Shown one piece after another: positions 26,665 to 36,332 of a DNA stretch of 64,000 bases; position 1 is the stretch's first letter, and every line of letters starts with the position of its first letter. Location of the stretch: the NCBI RefSeq assembly GCF_001020205.1, contig NZ_CP011663.1:2046001-2110000 (forward strand), given 5' to 3'. The position numbers and the translations under genes are program-made. The notes below the pieces were generated by a model. That model made no database searches and was not told the origin of the DNA. It was given only the letters and a program-made list of their open reading frames with translations. Source of the DNA: Clostridium sporogenes (GTDB taxonomy: Bacteria > Bacillota > Clostridia > Clostridiales > Clostridiaceae).

Positions 26665-27486
26665 TTAGCAAACTCTATTTTTTAGTCTTAATTTATCAGC
26701 TACCATTGCAATAAACTCAGAATTTGTTGGTTTTCCCTTTCCATTATTTATAGTATACCCAAATATATTGTTTATAGTTTCAACTTGACCTCTTGACCAA
26801 GCTACTTCTATAGCATGTCTTATAGCTCTTTCTACTCTACTTGCTGTAGTATTATATTTTTTAGCTATTGAAGGGTACAACTCCTTTGTCACTGCGGATA
26901 AAAGTTCCATGTCATTAACTACCATAGTTATAGCTTCTCTCAAATACATATATCCTTTTATATGAGCTGGTACACCTATTTCATGTATAATATCTGTTAT
27001 TTCTTGTTCTAAATCTGCAGGTTCATTTTTGGATAATGATATTTTTTCTTGTGAACATGTTTCTGGCATTACTACTGGTCTTCTAACTTCTTCGCTACTT
27101 ATGGTATTGTTAAACATTTGTCTTATTCTCTTGGTAAAAACGTCCATATCAAAAGGTTTAACTACATAATAATCTGCACCTAAGTTTATAGCCCTTTGAG
27201 TAATCTTATCCTGTCCTACAGCAGACAAAACAATTACCCTTGGCATAGGAGTAATATCTATACTATTTAATTTTTCTAAAACTCCTAATCCATCTAAATG
27301 AGGCATTATTATATCTAGTATTATTAAATCTGGTTTTTTTTCTTCCACCAATTTAAGAGCTTCTACTCCATCATTAGCTATACCTGTAACCATTATGTCT
27401 CTTTGATTTAACAAATAATCACTTAATATGTTACAAAATTCCTTATTATCATCTGCAATGATAACATTGATCTTTGTTTCTTCCAT
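26665..27486 (-). CDS. spo0A: Stage 0 sporulation protein A, master response regulator
   Basis: Transcription factor that starts sporulation when phosphorylated. The 273-residue protein has an N-terminal receiver domain with acidic pocket (ADDN), phospho-acceptor Asp58 in LIILDIIMPHLDG, and the conserved Lys in VVKPFD. The C-terminal Spo0A DNA-binding domain includes TASRVERAIRHAIEVAW. I start at ATG 27486, 8 bases after AAGGAGA; the frame is open to 27519 but with no site. The promoter region holds a sigma-H-like promoter and an overlapping 0A box, suggesting feedback control. It follows spoIVB, as in Bacillus. Confidence 0.97.
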   Translation of the reverse strand: MEETKINVIIADDNKEFCNILSDYLLNQRDIMVTGIANDGVEALKLVEEKKPDLIILDIIMPHLDGLGVLEKLNSIDITPMPRVIVLSAVGQDKITQRAINLGADYYVVKPFDMDVFTKRIRQMFNNTISSEEVRRPVVMPETCSQEKISLSKNEPADLEQEITDIIHEIGVPAHIKGYMYLREAITMVVNDMELLSAVTKELYPSIAKKYNTTASRVERAIRHAIEVAWSRGQVETINNIFGYTINNGKGKPTNSEFIAMVADKLRLKNRVC

Positions 27487-27536
27487 ATAAACTACTCTCC
27501 TTTTTGATAAAATTACCATATCTTAACAAATTATTT

Positions 27537-27564
27537 ATTCGACAAAAGAAATTCAATTCCTCCT
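27537..27564 (-). promoter_or_regulatory. Sigma-H-like promoter with overlapping Spo0A box upstream of spo0A
   Basis: On the minus strand AGGAGGAATT (27564-27555) is followed after 11 bases by GTCGAAT (27543-27537). This fits the sigma-H pattern of AGGAWWW and GAAT. The downstream element overlaps TGTCGAA (27544-27538), a perfect Spo0A box. The site is about 51 bases before the spo0A start. Other parts of the 27487-27908 gap hold only a hairpin at 27594. Confidence 0.65.
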
Positions 27565-27593
27565 TATTTGAGAAAAAATATATAAAAAATAAT

Positions 27594-27625
27594 AAAGTGT
27601 AAGATACTCTAATTTCTTACACTTT
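27594..27625 (-). terminator. Hairpin between spoIVB and spo0A
   Basis: AAAGTGTAAGA pairs perfectly with TCTTACACTTT around a 10-base loop and is followed on the minus strand by an AT/T-rich tract. It is 283 bases after the spoIVB stop and separates spoIVB transcription from spo0A. Confidence 0.75.
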
Positions 27626-27908
27626 ATATGGTAACACATATATTTTATTTTGTCATAGGATTTCGTCCTTTTATATGTTAATTATTGTAAATTTACTCTT
27701 TCTTACTATTAAATTTATGGTTTTTATATAAATTTTCAATTATTTTCCTTATGCTATTTTATATTCTTATAATTTACATTAATATTCTTTTAAATTTTTT
27801 ACGCCATTCAAATTGCTAATTTATTACATATGATACAGTTTATATTAAATATTATTAATAGTTTTTAGGTTGATTTCTAGCGCTATATAAAAAATTAACT
27901 ACACATAA

Positions 27909-29135
27909 TTAATTATTATCTAATATTCCAGCATCCTTTAGCATCCATTCTATATATATGCCATATCCTACATCTGGCTTATTAATTAAAACATGAGTAA
28001 CAGCGCCAACTATTTTATCATTTTGTATTATAGGACTTCCACTCATGCCTTGAACAATACCTCCAGTCTTTTTAATAAGATTTTCATCTGTAACTTTTAT
28101 AATCATACTTTTAGGTCCTGGTTTATCCTGAGATAAAAGTTTTTGTATTTCTATATTGTATAAACTAGGGTCTTCACCCTCTAATGTAGTTAATATTTGA
28201 GCTGGTCCTTCTTTTATTTCATTTCTTAAAGCTACCTTCATAGGTTTTTCATATTTTTTATTACTTAATTTTATATTTGCTGTTCCAAATATACCACATT
28301 CTGTATTATTTTCTATATTGCCTAAAACTAAATCTTCATCTAAAAATATTCCTTTTAGTTCCCCAGGATTGCCTTTTATACCTTTTTTTATAGATACTAT
28401 AGAGGATGGTACTATTTCTCCTGAATCTATAGTAAGTATAGTACCTGTGTCTACATCAGTGATAGGATGGCCTAATGCTGCAAATTTTTTGGTTTTATCA
28501 TGATAAAAAGTCAATGTTCCTACACCGGCTGTAGAATCTCTTACCCATAATCCTATTTTATAATTATTATCTTTCTTACCTTTTTCAGGCTTTACATTTT
28601 TTATTATTTTTTCACCTTTTCTATAAGCCACTATTTTTAAGTCTTTTCCTTCACAATTTCTAATTTCCTTTTCTACATCCTCGGAGTTAGTTATTTCTTT
28701 TCCATTTATATTTATTATACTATCTCCTATTTGTATACCGGATACAGCTGCAGGGCTTTGCATCTTTCCCTCTTCTGTTTCTATATCTGAAAGGGCTATT
28801 ACCAAAACTCCCTTTGTATTTAACTTTACTCCAACAGGTTTTCCACCAGGATACAACATAATATCTTTAGAAACGGGTTTTAATGAAACAGATTTTACAG
28901 GAACCATTCCTAAAATTTTAACATTCATTTTTTTATTCTTTGATTTTATATCAGAAACTGTGCAATCTGCACTTATATCCTCTGTTAACTTAATAAAACT
29001 ATCGTTTTTTACTCTTTCTCCCTCTCTTACAAAAATTGTAGTAGGTATGTGATGAATCTTATAATAAGTAAATAAACTTATTAACAGGATAGGAATTAAA
29101 AAAAAGCTTAAAAATTTTTTCTTATTTCTGTCCAT
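27909..29135 (-). CDS. spoIVB: SpoIVB serine peptidase (S55)
   Basis: Forespore-secreted serine protease that signals across the forespore membranes to activate pro-sigma-K processing in the mother cell. The 408-residue protein has an N-terminal membrane anchor (about residues 8-26) and a PDZ domain (IQIGDSIININGKEI, near residue 140). The S55 protease domain carries His223 in ALGHPITD and the catalytic Ser367 in GMSGSPI. I start at ATG 29135 behind AGGAGG; an open frame to 29282 has no site. It is adjacent to spo0A as in Bacillus, but the usual upstream neighbour recN is displaced by the methionine genes. Confidence 0.95.
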   Translation of the reverse strand: MDRNKKKFLSFFLIPILLISLFTYYKIHHIPTTIFVREGERVKNDSFIKLTEDISADCTVSDIKSKNKKMNVKILGMVPVKSVSLKPVSKDIMLYPGGKPVGVKLNTKGVLVIALSDIETEEGKMQSPAAVSGIQIGDSIININGKEITNSEDVEKEIRNCEGKDLKIVAYRKGEKIIKNVKPEKGKKDNNYKIGLWVRDSTAGVGTLTFYHDKTKKFAALGHPITDVDTGTILTIDSGEIVPSSIVSIKKGIKGNPGELKGIFLDEDLVLGNIENNTECGIFGTANIKLSNKKYEKPMKVALRNEIKEGPAQILTTLEGEDPSLYNIEIQKLLSQDKPGPKSMIIKVTDENLIKKTGGIVQGMSGSPIIQNDKIVGAVTHVLINKPDVGYGIYIEWMLKDAGILDNN

Positions 29136-29333
29136 AACTTTTACCTCCTGTCTTAAAATCTTATTTATTCTTAAATTTCCCCTTTCAAATATAATTATGC
29201 TGTAGTATATTTTCTTTAAAATCCAATTCTTTGTACTATATGCTGCAAATAATATTTTTGACATATCTTTTATTCTTAACAAAAAATAAAAAAATATTTA
29301 CATATAAATATATAAAAGTTTTTATTGTGCATA

Positions 29334-29383
29334 AAAAAGCTCTAAATAGATTGTGTTATTAATACAATTTATTTAGAGCTTTT
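29334..29383. terminator. Bidirectional hairpin downstream of metA
   Basis: AAAAGCTCTAAATA and TATTTAGAGCTTTT pair, with an inner ATTGT/ACAAT extension. It lies about 170 bases beyond the metA stop on the minus strand and upstream of spoIVB. The rest of 29136-29552 is AT-rich and must carry the spoIVB promoter, which I could not place securely. Confidence 0.75.
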
Positions 29384-29552
29384 CTTAGTTTTGAATTTTA
29401 ACAAAATAATATAATTTAAAATGAACAAAATAACTATAGGATATTTTATTAATATTTTTATGTTGTAAATTTAATTATTATATTATGAATATATATTAAT
29501 TTTTATCTTGTTTATACAATTGTCAATTATTCTAAGCAAACTTCACTTTTAC

Positions 29553-30449
29553 CTAAGAATCATTTGATAGTTTTTCTATCAACTGTGTCCAATTTAAAAA
29601 TAAGGTTTCTCCATGACAACGCCATTTCACTATAGGTTTTTTATTTAAATTATCTTCTTCAAAATAATTTTTAGGAATATCTATAAACTTATTTTTATTT
29701 ATATCTCTAATATATTCTTCATATAATGTATTCCTATCATATTCGCAGTGTCCTGATATAAATATCTTTTTAAAATTATTACTTTGCATTAAATATAATC
29801 CCGCTTCCTCTGATTCTGAAATTATCTCTATTTCTTTACATTTTTTTATATCTTCTTTTCTTGTATAAGTATATCTAGAATGAGGTACATAAAATTCATC
29901 ATCAAAACCTTTAGTAAGTAAAGAATCTTTTTTAATTATTTTGTGAGAAAAAACCCCAAAAAGCTTTTTATTTAATAGATACTTATTTATACCATAATAA
30001 TAATATAAAGCTGCTTGTGCTGCCCAACATATGAATATAGTAGATTTTACTTTTTTATTACAATAATCCATTATATTTTTAAGTTCTTCCCAATAATCTA
30101 CTTTTTCAAAATCCATAAGTTCTACTGGTGCACCGGTTATAATCATTCCATGAAAATTATAATTTTTTATTTCATTAAAAGTCTTATAAAATTTATCTAA
30201 ATGCTCATTATTTGTATTTTTACTTTTATAACTTTCAGTTTTTAAAAAAGTAATCTCTAAATCTATAGAGCTTTTACCTAAAACTCTTAATAATTGTATC
30301 TCTGTGTCTACTTTTTTAGGCATTAAATTTAATATTATAAGTTTTAATTTATTTATATTTTTGTTATAATTTAATTTATCCATTATATTTATATTTTCAG
30401 ATTTCAATATTTTATAAGCTGGAAGGTTTTTATCTATAATTAAAGTCAT
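29553..30449 (-). CDS. metAA: Homoserine O-acetyltransferase (MetA family)
   Basis: Acylates homoserine in methionine synthesis. The 298-residue protein has the glutamine-amidotransferase-like core with nucleophile Cys in ICWAAQAAL (near residue 141) and the His/Glu pair in GHCEYD (near residue 235). The residue that fixes acyl choice is Glu in ITGAPVE; E. coli succinyltransferase has Gly there. Acetyl-CoA is therefore the likely donor. This fits the neighbouring O-acetylhomoserine sulfhydrylase gene. The ribosome site is weak (AAAGAAA). It is last in the metY-hom-metA unit, 26 bases after hom. Confidence 0.92.
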   Translation of the reverse strand: MTLIIDKNLPAYKILKSENINIMDKLNYNKNINKLKLIILNLMPKKVDTEIQLLRVLGKSSIDLEITFLKTESYKSKNTNNEHLDKFYKTFNEIKNYNFHGMIITGAPVELMDFEKVDYWEELKNIMDYCNKKVKSTIFICWAAQAALYYYYGINKYLLNKKLFGVFSHKIIKKDSLLTKGFDDEFYVPHSRYTYTRKEDIKKCKEIEIISESEEAGLYLMQSNNFKKIFISGHCEYDRNTLYEEYIRDINKNKFIDIPKNYFEEDNLNKKPIVKWRCHGETLFLNWTQLIEKLSNDS

Positions 30450-30475
30450 ATTTTATTTTCTTTGCTAATTAGCCC

Positions 30476-31702
30476 TTAGCTATGGAATAAAATTATAGTG
30501 GCCTTTAATTTTTTAATATTAGGTATATTATCCAGCTTATTTTTTAAATCTTTTTCTTTTTCATTGTAAACTATAGCAAAAATCTCTTTCTTTAAAAAAC
30601 AATTCTTGGAGTATATATATACTTTTTTAAATAACTTATTTATATCACATATAACTTCAGTTCTATCTTCAGTAGAGATTCTTATAAGCCAATCTTTTTC
30701 TTTTGGAAATTCTCTAAAAATTACAGCCTTTTCATCATTAAATAATAAATCTTTTTCTTTTATATTATTTATTATATTTATAATATCTGCATAAATTGCA
30801 CTGGCTGTTGGTAATTTACCTGCCCCTTTTCCATAGAAAGCTACTTCCCCTATACTGTCTCCCTCTATTATTATAGAATTGAACTCATTTTCTACCCTTG
30901 ATAAAATACTATTTTTAGATATAATAACTGGTTTAACAGCTGTATATATACCCTCTTGGAATTTTTCACTTATTCCAATTAGTTTAATAACTCCTCCTAA
31001 TTTATTTGCCATATCAATATCATATTCATCAATATTATCTATTCCTTCTACATTAAAACTTTCCCAATTAAATTTTTTATTATATGCTAAATTTGATAAT
31101 ATAGCTAATTTTCTTGCACTATCATATCCTTTTATATCAGATGTAGGATCAAATTCTGCAAATCCTAATTCTTGTGCAGTAATTAATGCATTTTTAAAAG
31201 TAGTTCCCTCCTTATGCATTTTAGTTAAAATAAAATTTGTAGTACCATTTAATACAGCTTTAATACTTTTCACATTATTTCCTACTAAACACTCTTTCAT
31301 GGGTCTAAGTATAGGGATTCCTCCACCTACACTAGCTTCAAAATAAAGTTTTACATTGTTTTCTTTTGCAATTTTTAAAAGTTCATCACCATGTTTTGAT
31401 ATTAAATCTTTATTAGCAGTAACTATATGTTTTTTATTTTTTAAAAAAGTTTTTATATAACCATAGGCAGGCTCTATGCCACCTATAGCTTCTACAACAA
31501 TATTTACATTTTCTTTTATAACTTCCTTTATATCCTCTGTAATTATTGAAAATAACCTGCTATTTTTGTGCTTATTTTTATCTTTAACTAATATTTTAGT
31601 TATACTTATATTCTCTTCTCCACTCTCTTTTTTATTTTTCTCTATTAATTCTACTAATCCAGAACCCACTACTCCATTACCTAAAATAGCAATTGAAACC
31701 AT
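30476..31702 (-). CDS. hom: Homoserine dehydrogenase
   Basis: NAD(P)H-dependent reduction of aspartate semialdehyde to homoserine. The 408-residue protein has the N-terminal Rossmann motif ILGNGVVGSG, the catalytic domain with NGTTNFIL and AEFDPTSDIKGYDSARK, and a C-terminal ACT-like part (about residues 340-400) that may sense an end product. Placement between metY and metA dedicates this copy to methionine. AAAGGAGG lies 7 bases before the ATG. Confidence 0.94.
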   Translation of the reverse strand: MVSIAILGNGVVGSGLVELIEKNKKESGEENISITKILVKDKNKHKNSRLFSIITEDIKEVIKENVNIVVEAIGGIEPAYGYIKTFLKNKKHIVTANKDLISKHGDELLKIAKENNVKLYFEASVGGGIPILRPMKECLVGNNVKSIKAVLNGTTNFILTKMHKEGTTFKNALITAQELGFAEFDPTSDIKGYDSARKLAILSNLAYNKKFNWESFNVEGIDNIDEYDIDMANKLGGVIKLIGISEKFQEGIYTAVKPVIISKNSILSRVENEFNSIIIEGDSIGEVAFYGKGAGKLPTASAIYADIINIINNIKEKDLLFNDEKAVIFREFPKEKDWLIRISTEDRTEVICDINKLFKKVYIYSKNCFLKKEIFAIVYNEKEKDLKNKLDNIPNIKKLKATIILFHS

Positions 31703-31741
31703 ATTTATACCTCCTTTATCTAAAACTTTTAGCTAGATTAC

Positions 31742-33022
31742 TTATATTTTACTCAATGCGTCTTCAAAATCTTTTATTATATCTTCAATATACTCTATAC
31801 CTACAGATACTCTTATTAAATCTTCTGTTACTCCAGATGCAATTTGCTCTTCATAGGATAATTGTCTATGTGTTGTGCTAGATGGATGGAGTACACTAGT
31901 TCTTGCATCTCCTATGTGTATTACTAAGCTTGCTAATTTTAAATTTTTAATAAATTCCTTAGCCTGATCTGTTCTTCCTTTTATACCGAAAGTTAACATA
32001 CCACTAGCTCCATTGTTTAAATATTTTTTAGCATTTTCATAACTTTTATCATCCTTTAAGAAGGGGTACTTTACCCAAGCTACCTTATTATGCGCCTGTA
32101 AAAATTGTGCTAATTTTAAAGCATTTTCACTATGTCTCTCCATTCTAAGGTGCAATGTTTCTAATCCTAAATTAAATAAGAAAGCATTAAATGGGCTTAA
32201 ACAAGTTCCTAAATCCCTTAAAAGATTTACCCTTAATTTAGTTATATAAGCTAGATGTTTAAACTCTTCTGTGTAACTTATACCATGATAGGTAGGATCT
32301 TTATCTACTAAGGAAGAAAATTTCCCATTTTCCCAATTAAAATTTCCTCCATCTATAACAACTCCTCCTACACTAGTTGCATGACCATCTATATATTTAG
32401 TAGCTGAATGAATTACTATATTAGCGCCATATTCAAAGGGCTTACATAAATAAGGAGTCATTAAGGTGTTATCCACTATAAAAGGAACTTCTATTTTTTT
32501 AGCCACATTTGAAAATTTATTAAAGTCTAAAATATTTACTGATGGATTACCAATAGTTTCTCCTAATACTATTTTGGTATTATCTTTAGTAAGTTTTAAG
32601 ATTTCTTCTTCTGATGCTTCCGGTGAAACAAAAGTAGTTTCTATTCCTAATTTCTTTAAAGTAGATGAAAGAAGATTAAATGTACCTCCATATAAATTTG
32701 AGGAGGCTAGTATATGGTCCCCTGCATTACAAATGTTTAAAACAGCTAATGTGGTAGCACTTTGCCCAGAAGAAACTGCTACAGCTCCTACCCCACCTTC
32801 TAACTGTGCTATTTTTTCTTCAAAAGCAGCCACTGTTGGATTACTTATTCTTGTATACATATGTCCTTCCTCTTTAAGGTCAAATAAGTTAGCTACTGTA
32901 TCTGGATCTTCATATTTATAAGTGGTGCTTTGAATAATAGGAAGAATTCTTGGCTCCCCTGACTTTGGAGTGTAACCTCCTTGAATACATATGGTTTCTG
33001 TGTTCCAATTTTTAATACTCAT
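31742..33022 (-). CDS. metY: O-acetylhomoserine sulfhydrylase
   Basis: PLP enzyme of the Cys/Met metabolism family making homocysteine from O-acetylhomoserine and sulfide. The 426-residue length, with the long insertion typical of MetY, separates it from the shorter MetB/MetC. Visible features are SSGQSATTLA, FIVDNTLMTPYLCKP and the PLP lysine in HSATKYIDGH. It is first in the operon, directly downstream of a SAM-I riboswitch (33077-33253), so it is expected to be off when S-adenosylmethionine is plentiful. The ATG follows AAGGGGG. Confidence 0.94.
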   Translation of the reverse strand: MSIKNWNTETICIQGGYTPKSGEPRILPIIQSTTYKYEDPDTVANLFDLKEEGHMYTRISNPTVAAFEEKIAQLEGGVGAVAVSSGQSATTLAVLNICNAGDHILASSNLYGGTFNLLSSTLKKLGIETTFVSPEASEEEILKLTKDNTKIVLGETIGNPSVNILDFNKFSNVAKKIEVPFIVDNTLMTPYLCKPFEYGANIVIHSATKYIDGHATSVGGVVIDGGNFNWENGKFSSLVDKDPTYHGISYTEEFKHLAYITKLRVNLLRDLGTCLSPFNAFLFNLGLETLHLRMERHSENALKLAQFLQAHNKVAWVKYPFLKDDKSYENAKKYLNNGASGMLTFGIKGRTDQAKEFIKNLKLASLVIHIGDARTSVLHPSSTTHRQLSYEEQIASGVTEDLIRVSVGIEYIEDIIKDFEDALSKI

Positions 33023-33076
33023 TTTTGTCCCCCTTAAAATTTAAAATATTTTTAATCTAAAATTAAATTTTTGTAT

Positions 33077-33253
33077 TAAAAAAAGCCATTTCTTAAGAAA
33101 TGACTTTATTAACAGTTACAAATATTAAAATATGGTAACTTTAATCCCTCATCTCTCAGTGAATTCACTGCAGGAATTAGCACATTTCTAGATTTAACTA
33201 GCTGTTGCTGGGCTTCATAGGGCCTGATCCCTCCGCCACTCTTGATAAGAGCT
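33077..33253 (-). ncRNA. SAM-I riboswitch (S box) with terminator
   Basis: Read on the minus strand from 33253: CTCTTATCAAGAGTGGCGGA, GGGATCAGGCCC, TATGAAGCCCAGCAAC, then GTGCTAATTCCTGC and GAGAGATGAGGG. These are the conserved blocks of the S-box aptamer. The expression platform is the hairpin GTCATTTCTTAAGAAATGGC plus seven T (33106-33077). The metY ATG is about 55 bases further. Excess SAM would end transcription early. Confidence 0.97.
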
Positions 33254-33319
33254 CACTATTTAATTTTAAATATCTTTAGAACTTATTATAACCTTATCTA
33301 GTATTTTGTCAATACCATT

Positions 33320-35023
33320 TTAGGAATTTTTTAATATTTCTTCTTTTTTATTATCCGCTATTTTTATTATTTCCTTTGCATTTTGCAATGTTATATCTGT
33401 AAGATTTGATCCCCCTATCATTCTTCCTATTTCTATTTCTTTATGTTCTTTACTTAGTTTTGTAACTTTTGTATAGGTTTTATCCTCTAGTACTTCTTTA
33501 TGTATATAATAATGATTATCAGACATACAGGCTATTTGTGGTAAATGGGTTATACAAAATACTTGACGACCATGAGATATAGAATACATTTTTTCTCCTA
33601 CGCTTTGTGCTACTACTCCACTTATACCTGTATCTATTTCATCAAATATAACTGAAGGTATTTTATCCTTATCTACAAATACAGTTTTTAAGGCTAACAT
33701 TATTCGTGAAAGTTCTCCCCCAGATACTACTTTATCTAAAGGTTTTAAAGGCTCTCCTGGATTAGTAGATACATAAAATTCTACCTTGTCACAGCCACCT
33801 TTAAAAAAACTAGATACTAAATCTACATTAATTTTAAATCTAGTTTTAGAAAGTCCTACATAGCTCAATTCTTTTTTCACCCTTACTTCTAATTCTTCTG
33901 CGTATTTAACCCTTATATTATGGATTTGCATGGCTATTTCTTTTAAATTGTCTAATACTTTTTTTCTGTCCTTGTTTAATTTTTCTATTATTTCTTCTGA
34001 ATTCACCATATCTTCATATTGCTTTTCTATTTTATTTTTATATTCTATAATCTCTTTTATGGTTGTACCATACTTTTTCTTAAGAGTAGATATTTGAAAA
34101 AGCCTACTATTTATACAGTCTAATTCATTTTCATCATAATATATATTATCTTTTATATCTCCTATATTTCTTATGGACTCCTCTATTATATAATAAGCCT
34201 CTTTTAAGCTTTGACATATATTCGTCACTTTATCTATGTTATTAATAGATTCCATCTCTCTTATAACGTACCCTAAACTATCAAAGGCTGAGGACTCCTC
34301 TTCTAATCCCCCATATAGTATTCCATAGCTATTATTTAGTACTTTGCTAATTTTTTCCGCGTTTGAAAGTTCTAAAAATTTATTATCTAATTCTTCCTCT
34401 TCTCCCTCTTTTAAATTAGCCTCTCCTATTTCTTTAATTTGATATTTTAAAAAATCCATTAACTTTTCTCTTTCACTTTCATCTCCACCGGATAACTCTT
34501 TTATTTTGTTTTCTATATTTAAAAGAGTTAAATACTCACCCTTATAACTCTCCATAATAGCCCATAATTCTTTTTCACTAAAATAATCTAAATAATTTAT
34601 ATGATTTTCAGAGCTTAAAAGATTTTGATTTTCATGTTGTCCATGAATATCTAATAAGGTGCTTGTTATTTCTTTTAAATTAGCTAATAAAACACTTTTC
34701 CCATTTACTTTAGCTATACTTTTACCATATTGAAAGGTTTCTCTAGCTATTATTAATATATCCTCAGAATCTATTCCCTGTTCTTTTAATATTCTCTCTG
34801 TACTTTCATTCTCAATAGAAAATACTGCTTCTACATAGGTTTTATTTTCTCCAGTCCTTATTAAATCTCTATTAAATTTGCCACCTAGAACGTAGCTTAT
34901 AGCATCTATAAGAATAGATTTACCAGCTCCAGTTTCACCGGTCAATACATTAAATCCTTTATCAAAGGATATAGATAGTTCTTCTATAAGTGCAAAATTC
35001 TTTATATTAAGTTGAAGGAGCAT
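33320..35023 (-). CDS. recN: DNA repair protein RecN
   Basis: SMC-like ATPase involved in early processing of double-strand breaks. The 567-residue protein has the N-terminal FALIEELSISFDKGFNVLTG with Walker A GETGAGKS, central coiled coil (about residues 150-370), the ABC signature VVSGGELSRIMLAL, Walker B VIFDEIDTGISG and ITHLPQIA. It follows argR after 12 bases, matching the nadK-argR-recN order of other Firmicutes. AAGGGGG precedes the ATG. Confidence 0.96.
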   Translation of the reverse strand: MLLQLNIKNFALIEELSISFDKGFNVLTGETGAGKSILIDAISYVLGGKFNRDLIRTGENKTYVEAVFSIENESTERILKEQGIDSEDILIIARETFQYGKSIAKVNGKSVLLANLKEITSTLLDIHGQHENQNLLSSENHINYLDYFSEKELWAIMESYKGEYLTLLNIENKIKELSGGDESEREKLMDFLKYQIKEIGEANLKEGEEEELDNKFLELSNAEKISKVLNNSYGILYGGLEEESSAFDSLGYVIREMESINNIDKVTNICQSLKEAYYIIEESIRNIGDIKDNIYYDENELDCINSRLFQISTLKKKYGTTIKEIIEYKNKIEKQYEDMVNSEEIIEKLNKDRKKVLDNLKEIAMQIHNIRVKYAEELEVRVKKELSYVGLSKTRFKINVDLVSSFFKGGCDKVEFYVSTNPGEPLKPLDKVVSGGELSRIMLALKTVFVDKDKIPSVIFDEIDTGISGVVAQSVGEKMYSISHGRQVFCITHLPQIACMSDNHYYIHKEVLEDKTYTKVTKLSKEHKEIEIGRMIGGSNLTDITLQNAKEIIKIADNKKEEILKNS

Positions 35024-35035
35024 TTTAAATCCCCC

Positions 35036-35488
35036 TTATGCAGTAATAATCTTTTTTAATTTCATAGTTATCTCTTGAGCTTTCTCATTGGTTCTTGCCA
35101 TAACAAATATAGTATTATCTCCAGCTATGGTGCCTGCTACTCCATCAAACCCTAATGTATCTATAGCCTCCGCTGCGGCTGGAGCAGAGCCTGATATTGT
35201 TTTTATTATTATAAGCTTATCAATATTCTCTACATTAATTACTGTTTGAGCAAAGATATTTACAAGTTTATCTGACATATAGCTTTCTGTATGGTTTATG
35301 GTAGCATATTTATACTTACCAGTATTTCCTAAAACTTTTATTAGCTTAAGCTCTTTTATATCTCTTGAAACTGTGGCTTGTGTAACATTCATTCCCATTT
35401 TCTTTAATTCTTCTGCTAGTTCCTCTTGAGTATCTATATCCTTAGAATTTATTATTTCTAAAATTTTAGCATGTCTTGAAACTTTCAT
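35036..35488 (-). CDS. argR: Arginine repressor ArgR/AhrC
   Basis: Arginine-responsive transcription regulator. The 150-residue protein has an N-terminal winged helix with QATVSRDIKELKLIKV and a C-terminal hexamerisation/arginine-binding domain with GTIAGDNTIFV. I start at ATG 35488; an in-frame GTG five codons earlier would lie on the AAGGTG site. It is tightly packed between nadK (1-base gap) and recN. Confidence 0.94.
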   Translation of the reverse strand: MKVSRHAKILEIINSKDIDTQEELAEELKKMGMNVTQATVSRDIKELKLIKVLGNTGKYKYATINHTESYMSDKLVNIFAQTVINVENIDKLIIIKTISGSAPAAAEAIDTLGFDGVAGTIAGDNTIFVMARTNEKAQEITMKLKKIITA

Positions 35489-35489
35489 A

Positions 35490-36332
35490 TTATTCACCTT
35501 CACATTCTCTAGATCTATAAGATATTTTAGTTCTTAATATTTTAAAATAATCCTTGTCTTTAAATTTTATAAGTCTACATTGATATTTAGATTTACTTAT
35601 GGTAACCTGATCTACTGTTACTTTTTTATATCTTTGACCATCAATAGTAAGTACAGGATCCTCATATTTCTTTAAAACCTTTATATTAATTTTACTATTT
35701 CCATTTAATATTATAGGTCTAATTCCTAAAGAATGAGGACAAATTGGTGTAACTTCTAATACATCTAAATCTGGATATAGTATTGGTCCTCCTGCTGATA
35801 AAGAATAAGCTGTAGATCCTGTAGGTGTAGCTACAATGACCCCATCTGCTACAAAAGTTGTATACCATACATCATCTACATATATGCTATATTTTACTAT
35901 TCGTGATAAATTCCCTTTTGTAAGTACTATATCATTTAATGCTAAAAAATCCTCTTCTTTTTCATTCAAGTCACATTTTAGCATTATTCTATCCTCTATT
36001 TTATATTGACCTTTAAATAGATTTTTTATAGCCTTTTTGCAATCTTCTAACTCTACCTCTGCTAAGAAACCTAAATGCCCTCTATTTATACCAAATATAG
36101 GAACATCATATTTGGCTAAAGCTCTGGCAGTACCTAAAATAGTACCATCGCCACCGAGTACCATAACTACATCTAGTTCTATATTTTCTTCATTATCTAA
36201 ACCTTTAGAATCATAAAAAACTTTTATTTTAGCTTCACTACATTCCTCATGTATATACTGAAAAATTTTGTCTAAAATGTCTCTACTTATATTCTTATCC
36301 GTATTTATATTTATACCAATATTTTTCATCAT
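35490..36332 (-). CDS. nadK: NAD kinase
   Basis: Phosphorylates NAD to NADP. The 280-residue protein carries the GGDGT motif (VMVLGGDGTILGTAR), NRGHLGFL, NDIVLTKG and the C-terminal TPTGSTAYSLSAGGP. Two consecutive ATG codons start the gene; the first overlaps the tlyA stop region (4 bases), with GGTGA just upstream, so coupling is likely. Confidence 0.95.
   Translation of the reverse strand: MMKNIGININTDKNISRDILDKIFQYIHEECSEAKIKVFYDSKGLDNEENIELDVVMVLGGDGTILGTARALAKYDVPIFGINRGHLGFLAEVELEDCKKAIKNLFKGQYKIEDRIMLKCDLNEKEEDFLALNDIVLTKGNLSRIVKYSIYVDDVWYTTFVADGVIVATPTGSTAYSLSAGGPILYPDLDVLEVTPICPHSLGIRPIILNGNSKINIKVLKKYEDPVLTIDGQRYKKVTVDQVTISKSKYQCRLIKFKDKDYFKILRTKISYRSRECEGE

Noticed and set aside
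29136..29282. 49-residue N-terminal extension of SpoIVB
   Set aside because: The frame is open, but AGGAGG lies directly before the ATG at 29135 and the shorter form gives the normal membrane-anchored start.
30879..32921. Plus-strand frames of about 150 codons opposite hom (30879-31346) and metY (32466-32921)
   Set aside because: Both are shadows of strongly conserved minus-strand enzymes.
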